64,000 nt of DNA from Diabrotica undecimpunctata (GCF_040954645.1 NC_092803.1:122779961-122843960), one strand, 5' to 3'; shown: positions 44,020-57,517, numbered from the stretch's first letter. A program made the numbers and translations. The notes: a model not told the origin generated them from the letters alone.

Positions 44020-45280
44020 ATTCTGTTTAACTTCATTTTGCACTTCGCGTTGCTCGTCAGTTTGACTTGGTCGTATATTTTGTTTGACTTGTAGCATTAA
44101 CTTAAGTTGCTATGTCTAATTGGTGGAATTTAAAAAGATTAAAGAACATCACTGCTCAATAAATTAGATTAACATAGTTGTTAGACGACATTTACATCGT
44201 GTCAAACGCGAAATTGTTAAATGCGCGAAATGTAAACAATTGTTGAATTTTCCGTATTTTTTCAATGTGTTGTGCAATTTTCTTAAATTTTCTTTCTGTA
44301 AGAACCTTTTTCAAAATAGAAAATTTAAAAAGAAAGATGAATGAAATCGGTAAAGTCGGTCTCAAGTTATGGCTGAAAAAGTATGTTTTTCAGTATAAAT
44401 TGATGTAATTACATATTTAAATATGGTTTTTAGTTGTGAAAAACCTTTTTAATAACTGTTTTCGAAATATAAATTCTCAAAAATAAAGTTATTTTACTCT
44501 TGAGCAAAATTCATATCCCTCTTGCAACGTAACGTTTAATGACATTCAGTTTACGCGAAATATTGGTACGAACTTCTGATTTTTTTGCGTACTCTGTAGC
44601 TTGTTAAAATAATATGTTTTGCGAATCTTGCGTGGAAACTAATTTTGACGGAGCGTGGATATTATATTCGCTATAACGTTAACCAATGTAGGGCATGGTA
44701 TGCCAAACCAAACTCCGAAAACGATTCAAAAATAGACCTCCCAAAATTAGATCCAACGGCCTCCACACTTTTGCTATTCGGCTCGTCTTGTCTCGAATAA
44801 ATTACAACTTGTAAGATATTTCTTAATTATTTAAAGCAAAAAGCGGTGCATTTAAAAAAATTCAAATTATTTTGTTGTAATTCAAATAGATGTATAATGA
44901 CTGCATCCTAAATACCTAAATATACGTTGTTTGTGTATATAAATTATTTTAAACGTCACCTTGATATTTGAAACACCTGCTGATATTTATAATGTCAAAT
45001 GATTAACATCACTAAGTACCTATATCTTTAGTAACTACATTTTTTTATCTTTTCATTTTATTCTCAAATCCGATGTTCTTATTAGTTTTGCGTTTCGTTT
45101 TGCGTTGTCTGTCCATATCACTCTCTCGGATTTCTTCTGATGTGTCATTGAGGTCCACTTTGTAATTTTAAATTATTTCTGGTGTTGACGTTCTCATTAT
45201 AATGACCTATTTATTTTAATCATTTTGCTTTTATGCGAGTTTTGCAATTCAGTGCTTCTTTACTTTAGTAACATAGTCAA
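44020..45280. other. AT-rich stretch, no gene seen
   Basis: No recognised gene. A moderately GC-rich patch at 44640-44800 has no coding frame that I can support. Confidence 0.4.
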
Positions 45281-45299
45281 AAGAATTTTTAGGTCATTT

Positions 45300-45645
45300 C
45301 TTTTTTATTGTTCGTTGCGCTTGTCAAGAACGTCCAGGGAGAGAGAAAGAACGTCGCTTTGAGGAGAAGGTTTACCTACCTGTTGAATCAAGACAGGAAA
45401 GAGTCTCCTCCACAGACGCTTAAACCTATTCAAAAGCCACAAAGATAAATGTATAGTATACACAAAAGATGTTTCAGATGATAGCGTGGAAAATTTTATA
45501 ACACCAAACGACCAAATTATATTTAAAAAGTCAGTCGAATTTTATCAAACCTCAGGGAAATTCAATACGAAAATATCTCCAAACAGAACTAAGTGTATAG
45601 GCTTTACAAAAATATACATCAGACGCAAGGTAATTATAAATAAAC
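45300..45645 (+). pseudogene. Possible LINE RT fragment
   Basis: VENFITPNDQIIFKKSVEFY followed by QTSGKFNTKISPNRTKCIGF (45489-45608) resembles the region after RT motif C in I/R1-like LINEs (YxxxSGxKINxxKS). Weak and without catalytic motif. Confidence 0.35.
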
Positions 45646-45664
45646 ATCTATTAAACTTCTTATT

Positions 45665-46265
45665 CTTTTTTTTTATATAGATATGACTCTGTCTGTTTAT
45701 CAATGTGCGTCCAGTAAGTTGTCGTTCCATCGTTTTCGTGGTCTTCTACTGATCGTCTTCGTATTGGGGAACCGTCTCTTGCTGTCTTTACTACTCTATG
45801 TGTTGTCATTCAGCTTATATGATTCCATTCTACTCTTCTATTTCTTACCCAGTTCTTGATGTTCTCCACCTTGCATCTACGTAATATATCTGTACTTCTA
45901 GCTCTGTCCCATAGTGTCTTACCATCAATTTTTGTAAGTGTTTTCATCTCTTGGTCTTTCAGGTCTTGTTTCTCTGCCGCGTATGTCATTATTGGTCTGA
46001 TGACTGTTTTGTAAATTCTGCCTTTCATTTCTTTCCCGATATTTTTATTTCTCCATATTGTTTCATTCAAGTAGTCTGCGGCTCTGTTCGCTCTATTCAC
46101 TTGATCTTCCACTTCAGTTTCAAGCTTTCCGTAGCTAGATAATGTGATGCCTAGATATTTAAACTCCATCACTTGTTCTATTATCCGACCTTCCAGCTCC
46201 AATTTACATCTTAGTAAATTTGCTGTTGTAACCATGCATTTTGTCTTTTTTGGGGAAATTAACAT
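45665..46265 (-). pseudogene. LINE family C C-terminal fragment
   Basis: On -: MLISPKKTKCMVTTANLLRC, KLELEGRIIEQVMEFKYLGI, TLSSYGKLETEVEDQVNRAN, and KIDGKTLWDRARSTDILRRC over 46265-45870, an open frame of 151 codons, then decayed sequence with GRRSVGRPR-like remains to an A-rich tail at 45665-45680. Same family as 567-1126, better preserved. Confidence 0.85.
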
Positions 46266-46429
46266 GTTAACCTATTAAACTTAGTCAAGAAAGTCAGATA
46301 TAGAAAATAAAAAGAAAGCGAGAACCTGCTTGCATTAAAAATCATTAAACAATAATTAAAATACAAGAGAAGTCTCATTTAATAATTCGCTACCAAATTC
46401 TCTTTAGGATGTAGCAGCAGTAAGGAATA

Positions 46430-47715
46430 TCCACTACCGTATGCAACTGGATCAAAGTAATGCTGGAAAATAGGTTGATTCTAACAAATTGCAATGAGGG
46501 GAGTTTGTGACCAAAACAGCCAAAAGTTGTCCACAGGGTGCAGTGCTTTCTCCCCTCCTGTGGTAACTATTGATGGTTGACTTAATTTATCTCCTTGACG
46601 TACAGGGGGTGGAAGTGCAGGCCTATGCGGATAATTTAGTTAGTATGATAAGAGGAAAATACGACAATGTCCTTTTCAGCCCACTCCAAATAACAATAAA
46701 TATCCTTATTAGGTGGTGCGATAGGAATAAACTCTCTATCAATTTTAGTTAAACTGTAGTAGCTAGCAGTTTCACAAGGAGAGGAAACCTAGTTAACATC
46801 TAGATACCCGCTCGTTATGTAGAAACTGTCATAGAGGCGAATGAGGTCAAATATCTAGGAATAATACTAGATAGGCAACTTATATGGAACGCCCACCTGG
46901 AAAGAATATCCCTTTGGACATGTCGAAGGATATGTGGAAAATCCTGGGAAAGGGAACCAAAATAAATGTACTGGCTATATATGACTGTAGACTTAGACCT
47001 ATTATTAGTCTGGAGCATAAGTATGGTGGTCTAACTGTCAACAAAAGACCACCAGAAATAAGCTGAATAAGCTCAATGACAAGCATACTGAATCATAACA
47101 GGAACGATGTCTACTACACCAACCGCTTCCATTGAGGCCATGCTTGACCTCCCTTTATTGCATATATAGATGAAGAAGAAAGGGAAGGTAGGAGCTTGCA
47201 AAAGACGAATGAGATGCCAGGAAGCAGGGCGAAAGGATTCAGGTATCAAATCTGGAGAAATAATAAAAAATCATCCAGAGTTGGAAGTGGCACCAGATGC
47301 AGTGTAACCTAAGTATAATTTTAAAAAGTGGCTTACTGTTGTCTTTGCCAGGAACGACGACATTTATTACGGGAATCATTTATTGTTTATGGGAATATCT
47401 GTGAATTATCGTAGATCTCCTAAGAGGACACTGTCGCTTCAAGGAGCGTATGAACGCAATCGGACTGGCAGGAAGTGTGGATTGCAGATTTTCTACGCTG
47501 AAGACAAAACGAGGAACACTTTCTGTGTAACTGCCCAGGGTTTGGTGTACGATAAGGCTCAATATATTTGAGCATTATCTATGGTAAAGACCACAATAAA
47601 CTTTGTTAAAAATGCTGGAATTTAACAATTTTAACCTAGGAATGAGCCGCAATAGACCTCTTAAGCAAGTGGAAGAGTGGTTAAGTACCCACTCATATTA
47701 AACCTAACCTAATCT
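46430..47715 (+). pseudogene. R1-like LINE remnant with CCTAA tail
   Basis: PQGAVLSPLLW near 46533-46565 (motif B), VEVQAYADNLVSMIRGKYDN near 46609-46668 (motif C, YADD as YADN), EVKYLGIILDRQLIWNAHLE near 46840-46899, PTASIEAMLDLPLLHIY near 47117-47167, LLRGHCRFKERMNAIGLAGS near 47416-47475, and DKTRNTFCVTAQGLVYD near 47506. The order RT, tether, RNase H-like, CCHC matches R1-clade elements. The 3' end has AACCTAACCTAA at 47701-47712. Confidence 0.75.
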
Positions 47716-47829
47716 CAAATCTATAAAAATCTTATGTAATAATACAGTCGGAGAATTTAATATATTAGTTGTATTATTTGGTTAGTGTTATTTTTAAATT
47801 TTCTCTTATGATCAATTTTGATGATGAGG

Positions 47830-48440
47830 AGTAACATAAGAAGATACAGTATCACCAAAACTATTTACAGCTAAACTGGAAGACATTTTTAAGTAACTGG
47901 ACTGAGAAAATAAGGGAATCTGGATTAAGCCCAAACCTGCAAAAGCCTGGAGGCGATGATCTATGTGCTACCTTCAGATTCTCTAAAAAAGAGACTGAAA
48001 AAAACTTTAGCAAAAAACTAATGTCTAACTAACCATAAAATGAACTTACTGCCGAAATAAGGATTCGTGTAATAATGAACGGCCTTTGGAAGGCTTTCAT
48101 ACTTATTAAAGGATAAAATTATACCACTAAAACCAAAATTCAATTATAGCATAGAGAAGATAATAAAGACTCAGAGAGCCACAGATTATTTGTATCTCAC
48201 TTAAAAATCACAAAATTAAGGAAGTAATTCGAAATAGGACAGAAGAGTAAAGACACTGCTGAATAGGCAAATAAGTTAAAATGGAAATGACCTGGACAAA
48301 GTGAATATCTCGATAATGGCAAATAAATTAAATAAGAAAATAAGGAACTGGAGAACTTATGTAACCAATAGACCAGGAGGAAGAACTTAAATGCATTGGA
48401 ATGACGATTTCAAACGATTACAAGACCATTGAGGAAAATA
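47830..48440 (+). pseudogene. RTE-type LINE remnant
   Basis: DTVSPKLFTAKLEDIFK near 47846-47895 is motif B (RQGDTxSPKLF). Decayed motif C and linker follow, then LDKVNISIMANKLNKKIRNW near 48295-48355 and a C-terminal MHWNDDFKRL-like end. Many stops. Confidence 0.7.
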
Positions 48441-48449
48441 CTTCCATAT

Positions 48450-49785
48450 AATATTAGGTGTGAATCGAGAGAACTGGGAGAGAAAATCTAGCAATATAAT
48501 CAATGTTGGTTCCCTTTCCCATCGCTTTCTATGTTTTTCCATGGTAGTTTTTCTGAACGTCCATGTTTATCATTTGTATATAATATAATCAAAAGAATGT
48601 GCTGCTTGAGAGTTTTATTTGTTGAGACTACAAATATTTTTTACTTTTCTGTATGTAGCTTTATTTAATTTTATTATCGATCACAAACATATGTATTTAT
48701 TAATTGTTTCGATTTATTTTTGTTTATTAGAAATCTCAAAAAATTTAAGGTACATCATGGATAAAAACCTATTATTGTACTTGACACATCTATGTACCAT
48801 ATTAATATCAAGTAAAATTGTGCTGTACTTATCAAAACGTTGTAGTTAGATGCTGCGACACATCCTAAATGAAATATATCCTAGATCCTAGTGAAAGTCA
48901 CTTTAAATGATGTTTTCGCTTGTCTCTATACATGGTTTGATGCAGTTATGAAGCAAACTTGATATTTCGTTTTAACATTGGACTGCGGACTGCATTTGCA
49001 AGAAGTACCAGTAAAGAGAAAATTACAAAAAAGAGCAGAGAAACAACCAAAAGATTGTGGTTGACTACTGCTCTACTGGAATTGAAGATAGAAGTGGTTC
49101 CTATGGATGGAAGGAAGTCGACACATGGATGGTATTTTGGGACACCGTTAGAGGGCAAAATTTGAGTCTCCGGGTCGATAAGGAGTCTGAGGTAGAATTG
49201 AAAAAGCTTGGGAATACTAATGAATCGGAGCATGTGAGCAAATTCGTGCTAAAAAGAAAAACTTATCGGAGGCAATAAGCTGAACATCCAAAAGATTAGG
49301 AAACTAATTATAGGTTTATCCGACACTTAAATTGAAATCTGTATATTTTCTTGATCTAATCCATGTAGCCAGAAAGAATTGTTAAACTTTCCATATCCAA
49401 GCTGACTTTTATCTAGAACATTTGATTTCTTATTGGAGTTTGTTGAAAGGGCAGGATTTGGTATAAATTCTTGAAAACCTCACCTTGTGGTTAGAAGAAA
49501 AATAAAAAACCTTTAAAATATATGAAATCGAAGAATTTTTTAGTACAATACTTACGTGGACAAGCATTACATTAACTTAAGCAGACATTCTCTTTTTTCT
49601 AGAAGCGTACTTAAAAATTCTTAGTGACAAAGATATTTTAAAAGTTGTCTTAACCTAAAGTCACATTTTAACTCAATTTGTATCATAATATAATTATTAC
49701 ATTACAAAGAATCTTAAGAATCATTATACCATAGTATTACTAGCATTATAAATATTACTTTTCAAACTGTCAAAAAACTTAAGAG
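48450..49785. other. No recognised gene; one unexplained 73-codon frame
   Basis: A frame at 49057-49278 (+) reads VDYCSTGIEDRSGSYGWKE, then VFWDTVRGQNLSLRVDKESE and ends KRKTYRRQ. It has higher GC than its surroundings and looks protein-like, but I cannot place it. It could be a transposon remnant or exon. The first codon is GTG-type, with no ATG start. Confidence 0.3.
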
Positions 49786-49789
49786 ACAC

Positions 49790-49995
49790 TACGAAATGAA
49801 AATTTAAGCCACTTATGCAAAGCGAAGGAAAAAATAGGTGGACCAAGAACAAGATTTAAATGAGACCAGTACATAAACCTAATGACTGAAAATAGGGTCA
49901 ATAAATAGCTATCAATAATTGCCAGTTGGTAGGCGCTCAACCGGAAGACACTCACAAGACAACCGATGCATAACCCGATGGATGAACAGGTATAA
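49790..49995 (+). pseudogene. LINE 3' end fragment
   Basis: Degenerate GRPRTRFK-like words near 49838-49861 and WMNRYKCI near 49979 resemble a LINE C-terminal end. Only suggestive. Confidence 0.3.
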
Positions 49996-50015
49996 ATGCA
50001 TATAAAGAACATTAA

Positions 50016-50017
<2 letters not shown>

Positions 50018-50053
<36 letters not shown>
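50018..50053. repeat. (AT)18 microsatellite
   Basis: Uninterrupted alternating A and T over 36 bases. Confidence 0.95.
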
Positions 50054-50056
<3 letters not shown>

Positions 50057-50277
50057 CATACCAAGTAATAAAAAAAATATGTATTATGGACCAAAAAATA
50101 GTTTTTAATATTTTGCTTAAATGTAACTCTAACAGTTAATTATTGCGAATTGATTAACCAATTTTAATTGAATTAAAAAAAATAGACTGCTTGGTGCCTG
50201 ACATTGCGATCATTGTTCTCTCGTGTATTTGTTTTTACTATACGTATCTCACACGGTAAACACATGTCCAAAGCGTA

Positions 50278-50370
50278 ATGTTTTCTATTTATGACATCGT
50301 TGGGTTTAATTTAGAAACTATTTTAGAAAAAGAAAGTGACACAAGGAAGTGCGGTTTAAGTATGTTCCAG
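50278..50370 (+). other. Candidate first coding exon
   Basis: ATG at 50278 opens 31 codons reading MFSIYDIVGFNLETILEKES and then DTRKCGLSMFQ, ending exactly at CAG|GTTAGG (donor at 50371), phase 0. FSIYDIV resembles the eh1 repressor motif (F-x-I-x-x-I-L) found near the N-terminus of many homeodomain proteins. Upstream 50190-50277 is GC-richer. No downstream exon was found, and the frame also continues past the donor, so this is tentative. Confidence 0.3.
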
Positions 50371-50839
50371 GTTAGGTATCTCAAAACTAACAAAACTGCA
50401 GTTCTGGCCTATATAATTTTTTTTAATGATAGGGATGAGAATTTGGTTAGGTTAATATATTATTGTCTAATATTACATTATTATTGTTTCCTCAAATAAT
50501 TTCAGATCTTAATTAATAAACTTTAAAAAAAAGTGTAAAAAGTTATATCATTTACTCTCAGACTCCTTTTTATACAATTTATCCATTATAAATTACACTT
50601 ATGGACCAGGTTATCGAATATTTGTTTATTTTATTATTATTACTAGATTATTGAAATAAAGTTATATCTGTGTCAAAGGCGATTAGATTCAGTTGGTTTA
50701 CATAAAAAACATATCATTCATAAATATTCGATATGTTTATATGGGATTAAATTACAATTTACTGTAATGAAAATTACATTTTATAATAATTGTTATTTGG
50801 CGTTTCGTTTTCGTAGACGAAAACTACTCAATAATCCTA

Positions 50840-51285
50840 ATATATTAGTACTAAAGATAGATTGATATATGCTACACGGAGTGGAAACATGGACTCTCGG
50901 AAGTATGAGGCGTATAGAAGCCTTGGAGATGTGGGTTTTTCGAAGGATGCTGAAGATCTCTTGGACAGAGCACGTGACCAACAACGAGGTACTAAGAAGA
51001 ATGGGTACTGAGAGAGAACTCCTAAATACTGTAAAAAACAGAAAAACGAGTTATCTAGGACATATTTACAGAGGAGAAAAATACAACTTCCTACGACTTA
51101 TAATGAAAGGGAAAGTGGAAGGAAGAAAAGGTCCAGGAAGAAGAAAATGCTCCTGGTTGAAGAATGTAAGAGACTGGACAGGCATGGACACACATTCGAT
51201 ACTAAGAACAGCTCAAGATAGAGAGCAACTTGCTGTAGTTATAGCCAACCTTCAGTAATGGAGAAGGCACCTTAAGAAGACGAAA
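50840..51285 (+). pseudogene. LINE family A C-terminal fragment
   Basis: MLHGVETWTLGSMRRIEALE (50869-50928), MWVFRRMLKISWTEHVTNNE, VLRRMGTERELLNTVKNRKT, GHIYRGEKYNFLRLIMKGKV, and WLKNVRDWTGMDTHSILRTA. An intact frame of 129 codons to 51258, then an AAGAAGACG tail. The best preserved C-terminus of this family in the window. Confidence 0.88.
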
Positions 51286-51485
51286 ATATAGATTACTAGC
51301 AATCCTCCAAGGTAAACTATTCGGAAAGCGAGGAATGGGTAAACGTTTATCATGGTTAAAAAAAACCTGAGGAATTGGTTCTCTATAACAACAACTAATC
51401 TATTTAAAGCCAGCCAATAAAATTATTATAGCCAGAGTGATCACTAATATTCGAAACGAATAGGCACAAAAAAAAAAGAAGAAGA
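51286..51485 (+). pseudogene. Second, shorter LINE family A tail
   Basis: RLLAILQGKLFGKRGMGKRL and SWLKKT near 51291-51365, then IIIARVITNIRNE near 51421-51460 and an A-rich/AAGAAG tail. It directly abuts the 3' tail of the previous copy, so two insertions lie end to end. Confidence 0.65.
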
Positions 51486-51489
51486 CTCA

Positions 51490-52220
51490 ACAGGTTTTAG
51501 CAACTACTGAATCAAAATTATGGATTTTGAGATAATAGTTTACTGTTGATAGAAAATCATAAAAGCAATGTTATCATTAAATGTTCTTTAACTGTAATAA
51601 TTATAAACCTATATTTTTTGAGTAATTTTTGCTAAATCATCCTGAAGGTTTTAAACTTTTTATTAAAAGTAATTACTTTTGTCATTGCTGGCCTAATAAC
51701 CTAGAAAATTGTATAAGCAACTCGAGAGCAACTACAGAATCAGTCAGTCTAGAAAGTAGAAGGCCTAATAAATCATACTTACTTTTATAATTTTTTGGAA
51801 ATGGCGTTTATTAGATGGAAGGAGATGGAAATCGAAACGTCAAAATAAAGCAAAGACATCTCTTTTTTTGTCTCCATCTTGCACTTAAATTTTCAGCATA
51901 ATTATGATACTTTCGTCTTTGTTTTCGTATGAGTTTTCCTCTTATTTAGCAATCAATTGAATTTTACTTTAAAATTTTGTATACATTATATTTTTACTCT
52001 ATTCTTCGATTTGTTATGACTCGTATTATGTCAAACCGGCTGTTAGGGTTTACATCCTTCATCGTACGTTATAGCAAATATAATTTTCCTCATTTCTTAT
52101 ATATTTAATTTACTCCTATGTTTTGATTTCATTTATTATATGTACAATCGTTTTCACTCAGGTTTCTTGTTTGAAAATTACTAGTATCTGGCATAGACAA
52201 ATAATACAAAATAAACTGAC
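51490..52220. other. AT-rich stretch with an M2 repeat fragment
   Basis: Only GAAATCGAAACGTCAAAATA at 51828-51847 is recognisable (family M2). No gene seen. Confidence 0.45.
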
Positions 52221-52225
52221 TGCTG

Positions 52226-52437
52226 CAATATAGTCGCACTCCCTTGGTGCGACAGAGAGAACTGAGGCAAACTAGCCCCTGCATCTCTGTCTAATGGGCC
52301 GGGTTTATCGACCACGTGACCTTGCCATTTGTCGGTTAGGTTACGTGGTCGATAAAACTGGAAAATTAAAAAGAGATGCATGTACTGCTTTGCGTCAGTT
52401 TTCTCTGTCGCACTGGGAGAACGGGCTGATATTACAA
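52226..52437. mobile_element. Foldback MITE, arms of about 100 bp
   Basis: GTGCGACAGAGAGAACTGAG at 52248 is inverted at 52395-52414 (TCAGTTTTCTCTGTCGCACT), and TTTATCGACCACGTGACCTT at 52304 is inverted as AGGTTACGTGGTCGATAAAA at 52338. The whole 212 bp can fold into one imperfect hairpin. GC-rich for the window. Confidence 0.8.
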
Positions 52438-52499
52438 TGATCAGTATATCTTGTATTATATGTCTATAATTAAACTAGAAAAATGACGCATATCTGGAG

Positions 52500-53145
52500 A
52501 AAAACGATTTTCTATCTCTTATTAAACATCATTAATTGAGAATATTATGGAACTAATCGTAACCACGTACTGGATTACTATGCGATGAATTCACAGAGAA
52601 TTAAAAGTAAATTGGCAGAGCCCACAAAAATTAGAAGAGCGCACTAGTCATATTTTAAACAAAGTTTTGAATATGAAAAAAATTTCCGGTCGATAAGTGC
52701 CGCATTGATCAAACATGATCGTGTCACCAAAAACATGATCGTGTGACCACTTCTCAGTAATGTTTGGACATTATGAAGCGCAAGAAGACTTTTGGCGTCG
52801 ATTGGTAACCTTTGATCAAACTTGGATCAACTATTACATACCAGAGAACAGAATAAATGCAGGGTAGTGGAGTGAATGCGTCAAAAGTACTTTAAAGCGG
52901 ACAAGAGTGGCTCAATGTGTCGGAAAGGTTATGTCCAATGTATTTTGGAATTGTAAAGGCATAATTTTAATTGACTTGAATCTTGAAAAAGGTAAAACTA
53001 TCAATAGCCAATACTATTATGGAAACAGGAACTTAGTAAGAAATATTGGGAACAGCGAAGAAGACAAACGAAGCAGTTCTCAATAGAGCAGAGGCTACTC
53101 GTCAGTTCATTGATAGCGCCAAATCTAGAAAAATAGCATATCTTT
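52500..53145 (+). pseudogene. Mariner transposase fossil
   Basis: FWRRLVTFDQTWINYYIPEN at 52791-52850 matches the mariner F-x-x-x-x-V-T-x-D-E-T-W-I-x-x-Y block with the first catalytic Asp present and Glu changed to Gln. TRVAQCVGKVMSNVFWNCKG follows at about 52900-52960, then IILIDLNLEKGKTINSQYYY to 53026. Frameshift between the blocks; the N-terminal part is decayed. Confidence 0.8.
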
Positions 53146-55000
53146 AACTTACCATCATCATCCAGCTATCTGCGTCCAAAGTTATACATAGGCCTCCCCT
53201 AATTTCTTTCAGCTCGCCATAATGTAATTTTTTTTGCCCCTCATTTATTCTAGCCACATGACCCACCCAGTTCCACTTCAGCCATGCTGTACGCTCTATG
53301 ACATCTGTGAAGCCTGTCCTTCTTATTTCTTCGCTTCTAACTCTGTCTCTGAAAGTCAGTCCAAGTAGCAAGCGTTCCATTCGTCTTTGGCCTCTCTGAG
53401 TTTGGTAGCTGTAGCCTGGGTTAAGGAAAATGTTTAGTCGCCGTACTGGACGTCATGACTGGAAGCCAACATTATTCGAACGTTTTCCTTTTAAAATAAT
53501 TTGGCGTCTTGCTCTTAAAGATATCTGATAGAGCTCCATATGTGTCCCATGCTAAAGTGATTCTTCTTTGCAGTTAAGCAGTTTGGTTGTCCCTAGAAAT
53601 TTGGATTTCATGACCTAAGTATTTATATTTATGAACTAATTTCGCTTGGTACCAGATTCGTCATGTATTATGTCTTTCAAAAATTTATGTTCAAACTAAC
53701 TTCATTACAAGCGGCATCTAACTCAGTAAGCATAGTTCCAATATCTTTAAGTTAGCTGTTATCAGAACAATTTTGTCCGCCAATCGTAGGTGGGAGAGCA
53801 TTTCGCCGTCGACATTAATTCCTTTACCTTCCAACTCCAATTTTTTGAAAGAATGTTCTAGAACTTCCGTAAAGAGTTTGAAATATAACGTGTCTCCTTG
53901 CCTGATTCCTCTTTTAAGTTTTATACATTTTGTATCTTTGTATAGTCTTACGGCCATGGTCCATGGTTGTATTATTGTATAAATTCGCGATAAGTTTAGT
54001 GTACCGATAATTTATGCAGCTTTCCTCTAACCCTCTCATTACGCTGTTAATTTCTATCTTAACGTATGCCGAAAGTCTACGAAAGCTAGGAGCAATGTGG
54101 AGGTGGTTGTGTTGGTGCCAAAGTTTTTCCTAAAACCTAGGTTGGTAAAAATCTAATTTTGTTTCCAAGCTATTTGTTATTATTCTTGTGAATCACTTGT
54201 AGAGGTTTAATGGGCTTATGGGTCGGTAATTCTTGAGGTCTGTTGGATCGCTCTTTTTGTGTAATAAAATGGTAAGTTCACTGTGCCATCTTGTGGTGTT
54301 TCACTTTGGTGCAGACATAAGTCGAACAATTTCTTTATATTCTCTAAAAGTATATCTCCTCCAACCTTTACGCCTTCTATAACGGTATTATCTTTGCTCG
54401 GCACTTTATTTCTTTTCATTTTCTGTTACTTGCTCATCATGGTTTTCTTAACTTCTGCATAATTCTGTATGGAAATATTTTACTACCCTTGGTAATTCAT
54501 CTCTACTGGTGATAATATTTCCATCTTTATCCTTTAATTTTAGGACTTATTTTAAATCGTTTGTTGCATTTGTTCACTTTTATGCTTTCGGTTGTCCGAC
54601 TTAATAGATTTTTGTATTATTTTACTTATCTCTCTAAGTCCATGATAGTCTTTGCTTCTATTACTTTGCATTTTTCTCCTCTCTTCCATTAATGCTTGTG
54701 TTTGGGGACTTATTCTTTCGTTATATGATTTCTTTTGGCAGTGTATCTTCTGGCTTTCTTCTATAGCTTCTTTTATAATGTCATTCACGGTGTTGATATT
54801 TATGTCTGTATTCTTATTGCTTTCGAGAATGCTGTTGATGTTGAAGTATTATGCTCTGTTCAGGTATGTGTCGATTTCCTTTTGATCATGCGATATCTCT
54901 CTAACCCAAGGTCTATTTCTAAAGACGCTTTCACCATTCTGTGGCCGCTAACTGTTAAGCATGTAATGCCGGGAAATAGTATAGTATTCTTTGACTGGTT
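53146..55000 (-). pseudogene. RTE-type LINE, endonuclease end to C-terminus
   Basis: Reading down on -: SGHRMVKASLEIDL near 54960 (endonuclease SDH motif with Asp changed to Gly), the linker YRMIKRKSTHT and ESQKIHCQKKSYNERISPQT, RT start RNKVPSKDNTVIEGVKVGGD (about 54413), RGIRQGDTLYFKLFTEVLEH (about 53924-53865, motif B), LSHLRLADKIVLITANLKIL (motif C, FADD as LADK), and C-terminal TAWLKWNWVGHVARINEG (about 53290). The order is complete from the end of EN to the C-terminus, with catalytic losses. Confidence 0.85.
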
Positions 55001-55009
55001 ATAATGCGT

Positions 55010-55186
55010 AAAATCGAAAAACGCAGGAGAATGGGTAGAAAACAAGCCTCATAGTTTAAGAATATTAGAAAATAGACCGAGATACGGAGAGTAGGACAAT
55101 TGCTCTCAAGACAGAGAGAGTCTTGGCATGTTAATCGCTATCGTCAAGTGGACTTAATAAGACAGATTAAGAAGAAGATTTTAAAT
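55010..55186 (+). pseudogene. LINE family A tail fragment
   Basis: GKIEKRRRMGRKQAS-like start (55013) and VGQLLSRQRESWHVNRYRQV near 55094-55150, ending in an AAGAAGAAG tail. It abuts the 5' end of the - strand RTE copy. Confidence 0.6.
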
Positions 55187-55189
55187 ACC

Positions 55190-56666
<1,477 letters not shown>

Positions 56667-57054
56667 CGGTAATGAAGTTGGTGGGTTTTTTTGCAGTATA
56701 GTAAAAGTAGCTGGACCACAAAAAAGGAACTACTTTCCTGTTACAAAATTTTATCTAGCACTGAATGAACACATTTTTGTATTATAAAATTTACGTATTT
56801 TGCCCAGAATCCAAAGCAAATCCGATCTGCCAAACCGTATCTGGAGAAACACACTTCAAGCTTTGTTATATAAATAGACAACTCTCAAAGTCAGTGGTTA
56901 CATAAAGCGTCGTAACGGTTAAAAAAAGATTTCCTCTTCGAAATAATTAATCCTCACTATTTTCTTATCACATATACTTACGAAAATTATGGTAAAAACT
57001 TAAAAACTACACTATAAAATCACTTTTTTGTAAAAAAAAGAGTTAGGTACTAAC

Positions 57055-57240
57055 CTAAGTAGAGCGTTAGTGAGTCGAAATCTGCGACTGACGATGTTCG
57101 GCACTGACTGCGTTCCCAGAGTGCGTTGATAGCGTCGTAAGGCGTCTCTGGCCGCCAAGGCTATACCGAGAGATGCCTACGTCACGATGTGATGGGGGCG
57201 CCGTGTTGTACCCCCTGTAAACGTTACTTGTCGATGCCAT
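57055..57240 (-). promoter_or_regulatory. CpG-rich island, possible promoter/first exon
   Basis: Clearly GC- and CpG-rich in an AT-rich window, with a CRE-like TACGTCAC at 57178-57185. On - it ends CTACTTAG|GTTAGT at 57055/57054, a fair donor. It could be a non-coding first exon of a - strand gene, perhaps the one with exons at 29971-30124 and 14675-14946. No coding frame seen. It could instead be a GC-rich repeat. Confidence 0.3.
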
Positions 57241-57517
57241 TCAAGGCAGATTTTCTGTTTTTTGGAAGCTTACTTTCTTTTGGCAAGGATCCGGAATGAG
57301 TATTTTCGTATGTTGATTACCTATTTTGATATTACAAGTAAACATTTGCTGGGACTATTACAGAAATTAGTCAAGAGGAAAAAATTTATTCAAACTCTCA
57401 TAAACAGTCTAATTATAAATAATTATGTAGGTATTAATGAAATTAGTTGTAAATCAAAAAACAAACAGCGGAGTGGTAACAACACAAAGTCATTTGCATT
57501 TGCCATGAAGAAACGAC

